NCBI GenBank assembly: GCA_021604865.1
Contig: BQJU01000008.1
Span: 1-64,000 of the forward strand
Direction: 5' to 3'
Length of the DNA: 64,000 nt
DNA from: Saprospiraceae bacterium
Lineage (GTDB): Bacteria > Bacteroidota > Bacteroidia > Chitinophagales > Saprospiraceae
How positions within the stretch are numbered: position 1 is the stretch's first letter; every line of letters begins with the position of its first letter. This document shows, piece by piece, positions 1-11,500 of this stretch. Under the pieces are notes generated by a model. It saw nothing but the letters and a program-made list of their open reading frames with translations, searched no databases and had not been told where the DNA came from. The position numbers and the translations under genes were made by a program.

Positions 1-1218
1 GAGTAGGTACCCGGAGTCAAGTCTGTAAACTGGTAGGATCCATCCCCCAGAGTTACGGTGGTAGCAATTACGTTGCCATCGCTATCTTTAAGTTGTACCG
101 TTACACCTCCTACACCGGGCTCGCCAGCATCCTGGTCACCATCGCCGTTGGTGTCTTCCCATACAAAATCGCCCAAACTTGTTGACTGGTAGTAACCAGC
201 ATCAATAGTTGGGTCATTCTCGCCACTTTCCAGATTCACAATCGGGCTCTGGCCGTTACCTGGATTAGCATCGCTATCCTTAGCATCATCGCCACCTTGA
301 TTTTGTGGGCTAGAAGCGTATCCACCAGGTGCGATAAATTCTACGATATAATCACCAGGGGCCAGATTTGTAAATTCATAAAATCCGTTACCCGCTGTGG
401 TCGTTGTTGCAATTTGGTTGCCGTCGCCGTCTAATAAATTAACGGTTACGCCATTAATGCCGGGCTCACCTGCATCCTGAATGCCATCAGCATCCGTATC
501 CTGCCATACAAAGTCGCCAAGACTAGCTGGGCGATACAAACCTGCATCTAAATCTTCATAATTATCACCGGATTCCAAAGTTACCGGATCGGTCATGCCG
601 TTCATCGCCGGATCAGCATCGCTATCCAGGGCTTCGTTGCCGCCCTGATTTAGTTGAGTATATTCATAACCTGTTGGCAAGACAAAAACTACAGAGTAGT
701 CGCCTGGTACCAAGCCGGTAAACTGGTAGTATCCATCCCCCAGAGTTACTGTGGTATTAATTACGTTGCCATCACTATCTTTCAACTGTACCGTTACACC
801 TCCTACGCCGGGCTCACCAGCATCCTGGTCACCATCGCCATTGGTGTCTTCCCATACAAAGTCTCCAAGACTTGCTGGACGATACAAACCGGCATCCAGA
901 TCTTCATAATTATCACCGGATTCTAAAGTTACCGGATCGGTCATACCATTCATTGCTGGATCAGCATCACTATCCAGGGCTTCGTTGCCACCCTGATTCA
1001 GTTGAGTATATTCATAACCTGTTGGCAAGACAAAAACTACCGAGTAGTCGCCTGGTGCCAAACCCGTAAATTCGTAGAAACCATTACCTGCTGTAACGGT
1101 AGTAGCAATCACGTTGCCATCACCATCTTTCAACTGCACCGTTACACCTCCTACACCGGGTTCGCCAGCATCCTGGTCGCCATCGCCATTGGTGTCTTCC
1201 CATACAAAATCTCCAAGG
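1..1218 (-). repeat. 348-bp tandem SdrD/Cna-B domain repeats
   Basis: Within the adhesin gene, units starting SLGDFVWEDTNGDGDQDAGE or a close variant begin near 1218, 870, 522 and 174, an exact 348-bp (116-codon) spacing. The first two units are almost identical at DNA level across long stretches (YEYTQLNQGGNEALDSDAD and DNYEDLDAGLYRPASLGDF are shared word for word). The third is more diverged (VWQDTDADG) and the fourth is cut by the window edge. The high DNA identity suggests recent unit duplication or homogenisation, so copy number may vary between strains. Confidence 0.9.
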
Positions 1219-4200
1219 CTGGCACAAAAATCAGTACTCACAACCACGTCCACATCATCATTACCAGTACAGCCATTACCGTCTGTAACCAATACCGTAT
1301 AAGTAGTCGTAACAGAAGGAGAGACTTCAATACTTTCTGTTGTTGCTCCCGTGCTCCATAGATAAGTATATGAACCAGAACCTCCGGTGGTATTGGCAGT
1401 CAGGGTGACAGACTCTCCACTACAAATGTTTTGGTTATCACCTATATTCACTACAGGTTTATCATTAACAGTTACCGTAGCCGTAGCTTCATCCTGACAG
1501 TTATTTGAATCTGTGATGGTCACAGTATATTGAGTGGTAGCGGTAGGTGATACCACTAAAGAAGTGGTCGTAGCACCTGTGTTCCACAGATAAGTATATG
1601 GGCCATTTCCGCCAGTTAAGCTGGTGAAAAGTGTAGCCGTTTCCCCATTACAAATAGTTTCACTCGTTACACTTAATTCGGGGCTATCGTAAACGACGAT
1701 GGTCAGGCCAGCCTGATCCGAACATCCATTAGCATCTGTTATCACAACTGAATAATCAGTATCAGTGGTTGGGGATACCGTAATATTGGCAGTAGTTGCA
1801 CCGGTACTCCATAGATAAGTGAAAGGAGCTGTACCGCCAACAATTGTTGTCATAACAGTAGTAGATGATCCAGCACATATTGCGCCATTTGTCACTGTTA
1901 CTTCCGGAGTTGGATTTATATTGACATTAATCACGTCATCCGCCTGACAGCCATTGGCATCCGTCACTGTTACAGAATATTCTCCTTCTGTATTAACAGT
2001 AAGGGTGGCAGTGGTTGCGCCAGTATTCCATGCATAGGTATAAGGGTTAGCACCTCCACCTACAGTAGCAGTTAAGAGCACATTATCGCCAGCACAAACT
2101 GTTTCATCATCCCCTAAACTTACCGTTGGATTAGCATTGATTGTTATTAATACATTGTCAGATTCAGATGCACAACCCGGGTTGTTTTGCTCCGCCAGTG
2201 TTAATACTACCGAACCATTGGCAATATCATTTGCTCCTGGGAAATAGGTAGTTGATAAAGAGTTGGCATTGGCAAAAGTACCGTCACCAGCTGTAGTCCA
2301 GGTAACATTACCGGTACCACCGGTAATACTTCCATTTAAACTTACATCATCACCACTACAGACACTAGCATCATCGCCAGCAACAATAATACCACAATCA
2401 GAACAAGCCGCTGGAGCAACAATAGATACTCCCGTCAAATCACAAATCTCATATTCCTCATCTGTTAGGTTAACCGTTAGGTTACCGCCAACAATTGGGA
2501 ATGGACCAAATGGACCTTCAGTTACACCATAACTCAAACCAGTTTGGCTATCATCACCACTTATTGCATAAGTAGATCCGGTGCCAGTACCTGTAACTTT
2601 GATCGTATAAGTAAAGGTGTCATCTGCAGGATTGGTAGGCGTGCCATTGTCGTTACAAGTCACATTCACAATTGGATTGGCATCCAATTCGCAATCACAA
2701 GCTTCAGTCCCGTATCCAAAATCTACATCAAGGCGATCAGTAGTACCCAAGGTGAATATGCCTGAACTATTATTCAGGTTACCATCAAGGTCAAAAGTAG
2801 TGTGAAGGTTAGGCGGCAAAGTAGCTGGATTAACCTTTACAATATAATTACCATCAGGTAGATGCATGAAATGGTACAATCCCTGGCCATCGGTCGTCTC
2901 AACTGCTAACAGGTGGTTATCATCATTATATAATGATACTTCAACCCCAGCGATACCATTTTCTGAAGGGTCTTTCACGCCATCACAATCCTCATCTAAC
3001 CAGATCAGGTCACCAACGGTGGCCAAAGGTGGCATTGGCTGGCAAATTTTTAATGATCCTACAGCTCCACTTCCAGCAAAGTATACCTCAAGTTTGCTTA
3101 CGCCAATTGCATCAATCGCTACGTATTGGTAACTATTGTCACCCAAACCAAGGATCGCCATGTCAGAAATAATCGCATTGGAAGCATCATAAGCGCGAAT
3201 ATATCCATTTACTTCTCCGTACTCGATATCCAGAATTTCTACACCGGTAACATCCTGAGGTACATCAAAAGTAAAGGTTAAAGTACCTCCACCGGCATTA
3301 TCATCAGGATCACCGGAATCATTATCTTCACTAATAATGAGAATATTCCCCAAACCAAAGGCATTTTCTCCTGGTTCTCCAATCTGACCGCCAGCACCAA
3401 GGCCAGGGCCTCCAAAAGTCCAGTTTGGTGCCCCCAAATCAGGATCATCACCGGAAGGAATGGAAGAATTAAAGATCATCGGAGCATTACTCGATGGATT
3501 ACTTGAGGTAATATGAATCCCATAATTGGCATAAACTTCTGAAGGATCATCACCGGCGCTCAATGGGTTACCATCTCCATCCGTTTCAAAATTGAGGTCA
3601 GTAATCACACACTCCGAGGCCAAAGAGCAAGGAGCAGGCGCATTAACTGTTGCATCAGCGACACAAGCGTTATTGCCATTATCGGTTACATTAATATTTA
3701 GGTTACCACCACTGATTGGGAATGGCCCGAAGGGTCCATGAACAACACCATAAGCCAGGTTGGTGCGGGTGTCATCCCCACTAACAGAATAATTGTTGCC
3801 AACACCAGCACCCGTTACTTTGATGGTATAAGTAAAGGTATCATCATTGGGGTCAGCTGCCGTACCATTATTATCACATTCAACGGCTAGGGTTACATTC
3901 AACTCATCGGAGACCGTCACGGTGGCCTGGTCGAAACCTTCACAGTCGTCACCATTAGTAACCGTCACTGCATAAGTTTGGTCACTATTTGGATTTACCG
4001 TAATGTTTGCGGTTGTGGCACCGGTACTCCATAAATAAGTTAATCCACTACTGCCGCCACTTACGGAAGCGGTCAACGTGGTTGGGTTACCCTCGCATAT
4101 AGCCAAATCCCCCGTAATCTCCACTGATGGGATAGGGGTAATTGTCAAGATCATATCATCAGAAACAGCGGGACAAGGTCCAGCTGGATCATTGGTCGTA

Positions 4201-7200
4201 AGGGTTAATGTGACCGTGCCATTACTAATATCATTAGGACCTGGAGAGTACCAGGCATTCAACGCAGTGGCAATATTAAATGACCCGTCGCCACTGGTCG
4301 ACCATGTGGCAGAAGAAGCACCGCCACCCTTGCTTCCTGAAAGTTGCGTTTTTTCAATATTAGAACAGATACTCTGATCATCACCGGCATCTACTTCAGC
4401 AGCATTTTTAACCGATACTTTTACATCATCTGTTGAAGAACAATTCCCATTGCTTACCGTGACGGTATAGGTTTGGGTACTTGCCGGATCTACCGTTATG
4501 CTAGCGGTCGTAGCACCAGTACTCCAGGAATAAGTCCCCCCACCAGTAGCTGTCAGTGTAGCACTTTCGCCTTCACAAATGGTTTGATCACTTCCTGCAT
4601 TTGCAGCTGGTGCTTCGTTGACCGTTTTAGTGACAATATTTGTTGGCATGTCGTTACAATAGGAAGTAACGGCAACCCGACGAAACTGGGTAGTGGTTTC
4701 TATAAGCATCGGGTCATAATTTTGTCCGATTGCTCCAGCAATATCTGCCCATGGGCCAGAGTTGCCTTCTCTATACTGCCACTGATAAGTAATTTCAGCC
4801 GCTCCAACAGGTGCTGAGAAATAAGTTGCAGGGATCGGCCGCTGTAAAGTGTTATCAGGTAGTTTCCAACCTACTGCTAGGTTATCTCCTCCCGTACCTT
4901 CTTTCATCAAGGCCTCTATATAATAAATTTGACCAGCAACAAGATGAATCTGAGCCGATTGCTGAGAAGGAAACTTTGTCCACTCTCTGGAAGCCGTATA
5001 GCTAGATACACTTGCAATAACCTGCACGTTAGCAGGACTGGCATCTGTACTCAACCTCAACTGGCTATTATCATCACTGGCAATCCAGAAAGTATAATTT
5101 CCGGTTTGTGGTGCACACATATAACCAGAGATTCTTTGTCCATAATTATCCAATATATCTGTTGGCGCTTCAAACAAGCTACTCAGGGTAGTCGTATAAG
5201 AAGGATTGTCCGGATAGTCCGGATCAGAGGTCAGGTCACTAAGAGAAGTTCCCGAAATATTGTCGTAGCGACTAAGGCTAAGCTGGCCCGTTGCAGGACA
5301 AGAGGGAGAGCTGGCCCCAATATCCGAGCCTGTGATTAAGCCCGGATCATATGATCCACAGTTGGTTTCATCTCCAGCAATAGAACCAGGGTCTAATTGA
5401 GAACAATCATTACATTCGGTAGTTATTTTAACCAGGCCGGCCACGGTATATGACTGCCCATTCTGATCACTTGTAGCTGGACAGCCTGAATGGCTGTCTG
5501 CAGGCGAATCAAGGGTAATCGTCAACATTGTAGCACTTGGTGGTACGTTGGTCAGGGTCAATTCAGGAATCGCCAGACAGCATACTCCGTAACTACCATC
5601 AGGGCCATCAATCGTTACAGAGTTAGAGGCTCCACCTGCTGAAGCTGTAATATGAATTAATCGACAATCGGTGGTTAATTCCGAAATTGGAATTTGGACG
5701 GTCAGATCACGTGGTGCAAAATCAGCCGGGATTGGGATGGAAATGGTTTGCACATCTCGATAGCCACTAAGACTGGTAAAGGTACCCGAAGAGGCCCCCG
5801 CTGAACTGCCGGTATTACGAAAAGCATAAACGGCCACTGATTGTAGCCGCACTGAGGTTAATAAATCTAGGTAAGTAACTGCCGAGGTTGATCCGGTAAT
5901 TAACCCTCGATAAATCTTCACATTAGAGCTAGTCCCTGACGGGGTAAAGCCATTAAGCTTGAAGAATGTTCCAGAAGAGTTACTTACATTAATGGAACTC
6001 CCAGGATTACCTCCTTTATAAACCACCTCCACTGCGTATTGGTAAACATTACCAGAATTGGGAATCGCAATAATAGTGGTTGGTAGAAGATTGGCCCCTC
6101 TGGCATAGAGGTCAACCTCTTTACCTTCCTCACAATCAAATGACCAATCTTGTGGATAAGGTACCGGGATCGGCGCAATACAACCAGAAATCAAAACGGT
6201 ATAATCTTCCACTTCTCCGCTACCCCCTGTTCCAGTAGGGGTACTAATTGGATTAGTATCGTAGCGGAAGCGGGCAAAAGTAGTTCCACAAACAGCATTT
6301 GAAGGTACGTTGATGTTTAGGTTGAGTGTTTGTACATTGTTGCTGGATGTGGTAATATGGTGGTTGTCAATGATTATTTCTGAAGTTTCAAAAACACCAT
6401 CCGCGTCAAAATCGATCCATCCGGTGATGTAATCGCTGGAGTTACATTCGTTGAGATAGGAAACGGTTATTGTATGAGAAGAGCCCCTCGTTAGAGCACC
6501 CCCAAAATCGACACCATCTTCATCGTCAATGTCGGCATTATCATCTCCATCAGCATTATTACTATAAGTATTTGAATTTTCTGCATCAATTTTGGCACCC
6601 AGGTGAGTGCGACAGCCAACATTAATAGGATGAGCTGCTGTACCATAACTCAAAGGCGCATCACCATAATCGTGGGCATTAAAACAAGTAGATTTTACAA
6701 AAGGCTGTACAGATGAGTTAACCGGAACATAAAAAACCATTTGGTCAGCAATAGTACCTACCGCATAAGGTACTGCATCAATTGCATCGTTACACAATCC
6801 GTTACAGCTAGAATTGGTGCCCGTGAAGAACCAGATCGCTTTATTGACATCAGACTTGCTATACCCATTAGCTTCACCAAAACACATCGCGTAATTGATA
6901 CGCTCGGCTACCAATTCAGACATGCCATAGTTAGCTGCACCTACAACTCTATTAAAAACACCTTCTCCGTAATCGTAACCGTGATTTGGTGTTGGTTCGG
7001 TTTTGTTAAAATCCAAACAGTAAACCCGTTCGGAAGGTCCCACGTTACAGTTGGCATCTACATGAGCTATACAACCTAAATAATCGTTATCAGTAAAAAT
7101 GTAGGTGCTCGGTGACATGTTGGAGCGATAAATAGTAATATTTTCCCCATCACAGTTGTTGTGAGAAATTGAGCCCGAACCACAATTGGTCCGATCACTA

Positions 7201-7655
7201 AAATCGCAAGCTTGCTCAATCAAATATTCTGCCTGATGTAAAGCAGAGCTACAATTGTCCGCTTCACGGATCAACCGAAACTGCTCATACCTTCCGGCAT
7301 TAAGTGATTCCACTACAACGGTGTTGCCCTGGGCCACCAATCCACCAAAGGATCGAACCCTGTTACCAAAACCCACCTCCAATCGATAGGTAGAGTTGGT
7401 TCCGATCCCATCCACTACTCTTAGGGTAATGACACCATCGGCTACACCACAACTGGTTTCAGCAGTGACGTTGACCCCTTCAATCCTAAGGTCATCGCAA
7501 ACCTCAAGTTCTACGGGGAACAGCGGTTCTGCAAATTCATCAAATTGTTGTGCATGCAAGTTTGGGAGCGCCAATAACAAGCTTAGAGAGAATGTAAAAA
7601 TCCTAAGATTGGTTCTTGTGTTAGATCCATTGGTTAATCTGTACACGTTTTTCAT
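1..7655 (-). CDS. Giant multidomain surface adhesin (3' end outside window)
   Basis: Read on the minus strand from ATG at 7655-7653, this frame stays open to the window edge, giving 2551 codons with no stop. An N-terminal signal peptide is visible (hydrophobic core FTFSLSLLLALPNLHAQ). Domains in order: a segment near residues 190-285 resembling a thioester (TQxA) domain, with YC at 212-213 and AIW at 273-275; a GEVED domain near 325-485 (DYGDAPLSY start, GEVEDYTV end); a PA14-like domain near 780-935; many PKD/SprB-like modules carrying YLWSTGATT-type motifs; an SdrD/Cna-B module near 1545-1650; and at the end four tandem SdrD repeats. It is very probably exported and anchored or secreted by T9SS, but the C-terminal signal lies off the window. 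Role in adhesion or gliding is inferred from architecture only. Confidence 0.9.
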   Translation of the reverse strand, partial: MKNVYRLTNGSNTRTNLRIFTFSLSLLLALPNLHAQQFDEFAEPLFPVELEVCDDLRIEGVNVTAETSCGVADGVITLRVVDGIGTNSTYRLEVGFGNRVRSFGGLVAQGNTVVVESLNAGRYEQFRLIREADNCSSALHQAEYLIEQACDFSDRTNCGSGSISHNNCDGENITIYRSNMSPSTYIFTDNDYLGCIAHVDANCNVGPSERVYCLDFNKTEPTPNHGYDYGEGVFNRVVGAANYGMSELVAERINYAMCFGEANGYSKSDVNKAIWFFTGTNSSCNGLCNDAIDAVPYAVGTIADQMVFYVPVNSSVQPFVKSTCFNAHDYGDAPLSYGTAAHPINVGCRTHLGAKIDAENSNTYSNNADGDDNADIDDEDGVDFGGALTRGSSHTITVSYLNECNSSDYITGWIDFDADGVFETSEIIIDNHHITTSSNNVQTLNLNINVPSNAVCGTTFARFRYDTNPISTPTGTGGSGEVEDYTVLISGCIAPIPVPYPQDWSFDCEEGKEVDLYARGANLLPTTIIAIPNSGNVYQYAVEVVYKGGNPGSSINVSNSSGTFFKLNGFTPSGTSSNVKIYRGLITGSTSAVTYLDLLTSVRLQSVAVYAFRNTGSSAGASSGTFTSLSGYRDVQTISIPIPADFAPRDLTVQIPISELTTDCRLIHITASAGGASNSVTIDGPDGSYGVCCLAIPELTLTNVPPSATMLTITLDSPADSHSGCPATSDQNGQSYTVAGLVKITTECNDCSQLDPGSIAGDETNCGSYDPGLITGSDIGASSPSCPATGQLSLSRYDNISGTSLSDLTSDPDYPDNPSYTTTLSSLFEAPTDILDNYGQRISGYMCAPQTGNYTFWIASDDNSQLRLSTDASPANVQVIASVSSYTASREWTKFPSQQSAQIHLVAGQIYYIEALMKEGTGGDNLAVGWKLPDNTLQRPIPATYFSAPVGAAEITYQWQYREGNSGPWADIAGAIGQNYDPMLIETTTQFRRVAVTSYCNDMPTNIVTKTVNEAPAANAGSDQTICEGESATLTATGGGTYSWSTGATTASITVDPASTQTYTVTVSNGNCSSTDDVKVSVKNAAEVDAGDDQSICSNIEKTQLSGSKGGGASSATWSTSGDGSFNIATALNAWYSPGPNDISNGTVTLTLTTNDPAGPCPAVSDDMILTITPIPSVEITGDLAICEGNPTTLTASVSGGSSGLTYLWSTGATTANITVNPNSDQTYAVTVTNGDDCEGFDQATVTVSDELNVTLAVECDNNGTAADPNDDTFTYTIKVTGAGVGNNYSVSGDDTRTNLAYGVVHGPFGPFPISGGNLNINVTDNGNNACVADATVNAPAPCSLASECVITDLNFETDGDGNPLSAGDDPSEVYANYGIHITSSNPSSNAPMIFNSSIPSGDDPDLGAPNWTFGGPGLGAGGQIGEPGENAFGLGNILIISEDNDSGDPDDNAGGGTLTFTFDVPQDVTGVEILDIEYGEVNGYIRAYDASNAIISDMAILGLGDNSYQYVAIDAIGVSKLEVYFAGSGAVGSLKICQPMPPLATVGDLIWLDEDCDGVKDPSENGIAGVEVSLYNDDNHLLAVETTDGQGLYHFMHLPDGNYIVKVNPATLPPNLHTTFDLDGNLNNSSGIFTLGTTDRLDVDFGYGTEACDCELDANPIVNVTCNDNGTPTNPADDTFTYTIKVTGTGTGSTYAISGDDSQTGLSYGVTEGPFGPFPIVGGNLTVNLTDEEYEICDLTGVSIVAPAACSDCGIIVAGDDASVCSGDDVSLNGSITGGTGNVTWTTAGDGTFANANSLSTTYFPGANDIANGSVVLTLAEQNNPGCASESDNVLITINANPTVSLGDDETVCAGDNVLLTATVGGGANPYTYAWNTGATTATLTVNTEGEYSVTVTDANGCQADDVINVNINPTPEVTVTNGAICAGSSTTVMTTIVGGTAPFTYLWSTGATTANITVSPTTDTDYSVVITDANGCSDQAGLTIVVYDSPELSVTSETICNGETATLFTSLTGGNGPYTYLWNTGATTTSLVVSPTATTQYTVTITDSNNCQDEATATVTVNDKPVVNIGDNQNICSGESVTLTANTTGGSGSYTYLWSTGATTESIEVSPSVTTTYTVLVTDGNGCTGNDDVDVVVSTDFCASLGDFVWEDTNGDGDQDAGEPGVGGVTVQLKDGDGNVIATTVTAGNGFYEFTGLAPGDYSVVFVLPTGYEYTQLNQGGNEALDSDADPAMNGMTDPVTLESGDNYEDLDAGLYRPASLGDFVWEDTNGDGDQDAGEPGVGGVTVQLKDSDGNVINTTVTLGDGYYQFTGLVPGDYSVVFVLPTGYEYTQLNQGGNEALDSDADPAMNGMTDPVTLESGDNYEDLDAGLYRPASLGDFVWQDTDADGIQDAGEPGINGVTVNLLDGDGNQIATTTTAGNGFYEFTNLAPGDYIVEFIAPGGYASSPQNQGGDDAKDSDANPGNGQSPIVNLESGENDPTIDAGYYQSTSLGDFVWEDTNGDGDQDAGEPGVGGVTVQLKDSDGNVIATTVTLGDGSYQFTDLTPGTY

Positions 7656-8570
7656 AAAACTGCGGTTGTAGTTTTTGCTAAATACTGATATTTCACCTTC
7701 CTTTAGGAAGATACTTTACCAAAACCCATAGGGGTTCCGGTATTCGATTGCGAATACAAAATTTACGCTAAATACAGATGGGGAATTAAGAGGGAAATTC
7801 CAGAATTAATGCCTGGGAAGAGAAGCAACTTGTTTCTGTAAAAGAAGTATAGTGAGTCTCTTCAAGAGTTATTACCATAACCCCTAAAACTTAGGCAAAT
7901 GTCCCCACGCCTTAGCGTTTGTTCATAGTTTTTTTTGGAATACTCCAAAATGGAGTACTGCTTTAGCCATCTCACTTTTACCAAGAATCATAAGGAATTT
8001 AAACAAGCCAGGTTTTTAATCGGGGGGAGAAATTGGGTAAATAACCTGACCAGTGATGTTGTTTATACGAAAGGGAGAAAAATTACTCTGAATGCAAATA
8101 TAAGAGGTTTGTCAATTAAAAAATTAACAAATATATAGTTTTTCAAGAAAATGTGACATGGCAAAAATATCTTGTCACAAATACGGTTATTTCTTAAAAA
8201 GGTAAAAATGCTTACATTTCCGGCCTCTTTTCAAGCTATTTCTAGGGGGCAAACGCACGCAAAAAAAAGAACCATAAATAACTTATAATCAAAATATTAT
8301 ATACAAATAACACAAACTATTAGTCACAAAATCCAACTCCTAAGCTTGGACTCCTTCTGTTATAGTAATTTATTTACATAAGTCAAAGATTTGTTCCTCC
8401 AAGTCAAAGTTTTTTGTTTAAAACAAATCAACTTTCAACGCCAATTGTGACAGATTATTACTTATTTTTTTTCACAAAAAAGAAAAAAAAGTTACAAAAA
8501 ATCCTTTGCTGGCTTGAAAACAACATGTTTTTAGGGAATAAATCGCGGATATCAGTCAATATTGCCTCTA
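7656..8570. other. AT-rich intergenic region between two giant adhesin genes
   Basis: About 900 bases lie between the start of one giant minus-strand gene and the stop of the next. I see no convincing gene. A 67-codon plus-strand frame at 7935-8138 has no recognisable features. Small palindromes are present: AACCC/GGGTT at 7723-7736, CCTAA-AAC-TTAGG at 7883-7895, TACTCC-AAAAT-GGAGTA at 7941-7957 and TGTGACA/TGTCACA at 8152-8179. The stretch 8460-8500 is almost pure A/T. The promoter and 5' leader of the adhesin downstream at 7655 should lie here, but no clear TAnnTTTG box stands out. Confidence 0.5.
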
Positions 8571-11500
8571 CTAAAATTTCACCATTTTCCGGATTAGGGA
8601 TTGGCCATCAACTTGAACCTCGTAAAATAAGACGCCAATTTCGGGCAATTCTTCATTGTTAAGGCGGAGTAAATGATGGCCTGATAATAGGCTAAAAGTG
8701 CGGCTCAATAAACGGCGCCCCTTTGCATTATAAACCGCCAAATGGATGGTTTTTGCTTGCGGCAAATAGATAGGTATGTTTGTGAATTGGGTGAAAGGAT
8801 TCGGCCAGTTTTGGAATAACGCAGCCTCCAAACAAGGCTCCTCAGGGGCCGAAAATTCAAGCTTTGGCAGCAGTAATTCTTCAGTTTCGCGGAGGTAGGC
8901 TTCAGCAGGTGTAATACTCGAATTGAGGGCTAAATGTTCTTGCAAACTCCCCGAACCGATTGTTTTAAAATGAAAAACCAATAATGGTTCTTCTATGGAA
9001 TTATCGGCTTCTTGTGTCCTATTTACCGCTTCCCAACTGAAGGTTAACACGCCGGAATCCAGGTATTTTTGACCAACATTTGAGGCTTTAAGCACTCCAT
9101 AATCTATATGATCCAATACCAATGAAGGTCCAAATTCCATCGTAAATTGGAAGCCTGAACAACTAGAAATATCTTTTGCATAAAGAGGCACGGCAATGGT
9201 TTTGCCTTCGACCAATTGCTGATTTTCAGTATAGAAAATGAAATGATCCCGTTGATCAAAACGATCTTCCACGTCCTGAAAATGGGTAGCTGCACTAAGA
9301 TTGAGATCTCCCATTTTTATCGCTACAAAATCCAATAAAGGGATATTTCCCGCCGTCAGATTATTGAGGTTAATCACCTCCGGAAAGCTTTCCTGCCAAG
9401 GGTTTTGAGGGTTGGGGAAGGCATAATCTTTGGGTACAAAACGCCAACTGGTATTATTTGGAAAAGCCGTTATAACATTCAGAACGAGTTTTCTGAGCTG
9501 AATTGCATCCTGAGTAGAAATATACCCGGAATTATTGATGTCCGCAGCAATGAGTTTGTAGGGAGAGCTGAGCAACTGAACGCCCAATATGTGTTTGGTC
9601 ATCAACAAGATATCAAAGGTGGTAACTCCATTTGATGCATCTTCATCAAGAAATGGTGTGATGGTATAATCGTATCCCTGCTGTAATTGCTGGAAGCCAT
9701 ACTGACCTACGGTATTGGTTTCATCCGCCAGGTCTGTAGCCCCACTCAATTCTACCAAAGCATCTTCCAATGGTTCATCATTCTCAACTGCAATTCTGCC
9801 GGCAATATCTGCCCCTCCTCCACAAAGATTAAACATATTATCCTGTACCAGAACATAGGTTTCACAGTAGTCATAATTAGGCCCACCGATAGTCCCATCG
9901 GGTTGTATCGAATAGGGGTTATAGGCATTATCCCAGGCATAGACTTCCACTATTTCAGAGGGCATATTGATACAGGTCAACACAATTTGTGACTGATTCA
10001 TCCGAGGTTGTTCTCCCAGAATATTGATAGAATAGGTCAAGGGTAAAGAACAATCATAAATTGTACTGGCCAAAAAGGATGTTGCGGTTAACGTCGCGCC
10101 ACCGGGGTCCACTAATCCATCATTATTGGCATCAGTATTAGGAGGTAAAGGCGTTAGTTCCACCGCTAGCCCGAAAATGCAGGCAGGCGCAGGAGCTTTA
10201 CAGTCTACCACTTCAAAAGGCAACTCGGCTGACAATACATTGCCACAGCCATCTTCTGCAATAACAATAAAGGAATGCATCCCAATTGGTGCTTCGAAAT
10301 TGATCCGGTATTTCGGATAGAGTCGTGAAAAGCCATCATCATCTGTTAAATTGGAATCAATGACACCATCCATAAATTCATCGTAAAAAATTTGGATTTC
10401 TAAGCTGGAAGGTGAGCAAGGTTCAAACAGGATAAACCGATATTCTATTTCTGCCGTACATTGGTCATTGACACTACAGAATGGATTAGGCGGTGTAAAG
10501 GCAATCACGGGGGGGGTATCATCGTATATCTTAATGTGTTGCGTATATTGCCAGAAACCAACAGAATTTATCGTCCGCCAATAGCCAACAGGATTCGTCG
10601 CACCATCACAAGTGGTTCCTTTTTCACCCGCAAAGGGAACGGTATTGAGTTCATCATTATCGCGGTCAACAAAAGTCTGGCTAGGCCTACGTAATACCCA
10701 TACTGCCTCATCGCCTGGTGCTCCGTCACAGTCTTCCTCACGGCTAATAATGACGGGAGCATCTGCTCCATTATATTCACACCAGTTGACTACCTTAAAG
10801 GTTCGAAATACTTTATAACATTCCTCTGCTGACACATTCAGCGTATCATCTACAATGCCGACAGCCAGGAGATCACAGGCGATTTCAGTATATTCAATTG
10901 AATCCTCTGCAGGGTCACCACAATTGGCAGAGGCATCCGCCGGGAAACGAATTTCATAATTGTGTCTTTCTTGAATAGTAATCAACTGCTGACAGGAATT
11001 GATTGATACATTCCCCGATTGATCTACTGCACGAAACCGGCGGATCAGGGTTCCTACCCCACAATCATCCAGATTGACCGTAGTCGTTATTTCCTGCCAT
11101 TCAGCACTGCAATTGTCCGTGACTAAGGGTATGCCAAATAACGATTGCAATTGTTCGAAATTTTGCGGGTCAAAATTATAGGGCAGGTCATTACAAGTGG
11201 TTGTCACCGCTACCGGTGGGGTACACATCGGCCTTATTTTATCTTCAACAGTTACTTCCAGCCAACAAATATCCGTATTACCTGCCGCATCGGTCACCCG
11301 TAATTCAATCCTAACGGCTGCATCCAGATCGCAACAATTAAATTCAACTGAAGGGCCCCAATCCGAATAATAGGGTGGTACATCCTCACAGCTAATCGGA
11401 TCTACAATGTACAGACGGCGGACTTCCAATGCCATGATTTCTCCACAATTATCCCAACTTCCCTCATCGATATCAGCAGCTGTCAGTCCTCCAATTCCTC

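Noticed and set aside
1-1218. CRISPR-like periodicity
   Set aside because: The 348-bp period is in frame with SdrD protein domains and the units are not short repeats separated by unique spacers.
654-5339. Plus-strand reading frames of 60-136 codons opposite the first giant adhesin
   Set aside because: They lie antisense to a continuous 2551-codon gene with recognisable domains. Their compositions are mirror products of the repeats, and two of them even start with the same residues because they overlie the 348-bp units.
7935-8138. 67-codon plus-strand frame in the AT-rich gap
   Set aside because: It has no ribosome binding site, no family resemblance and no conserved features. It sits in low-complexity DNA.
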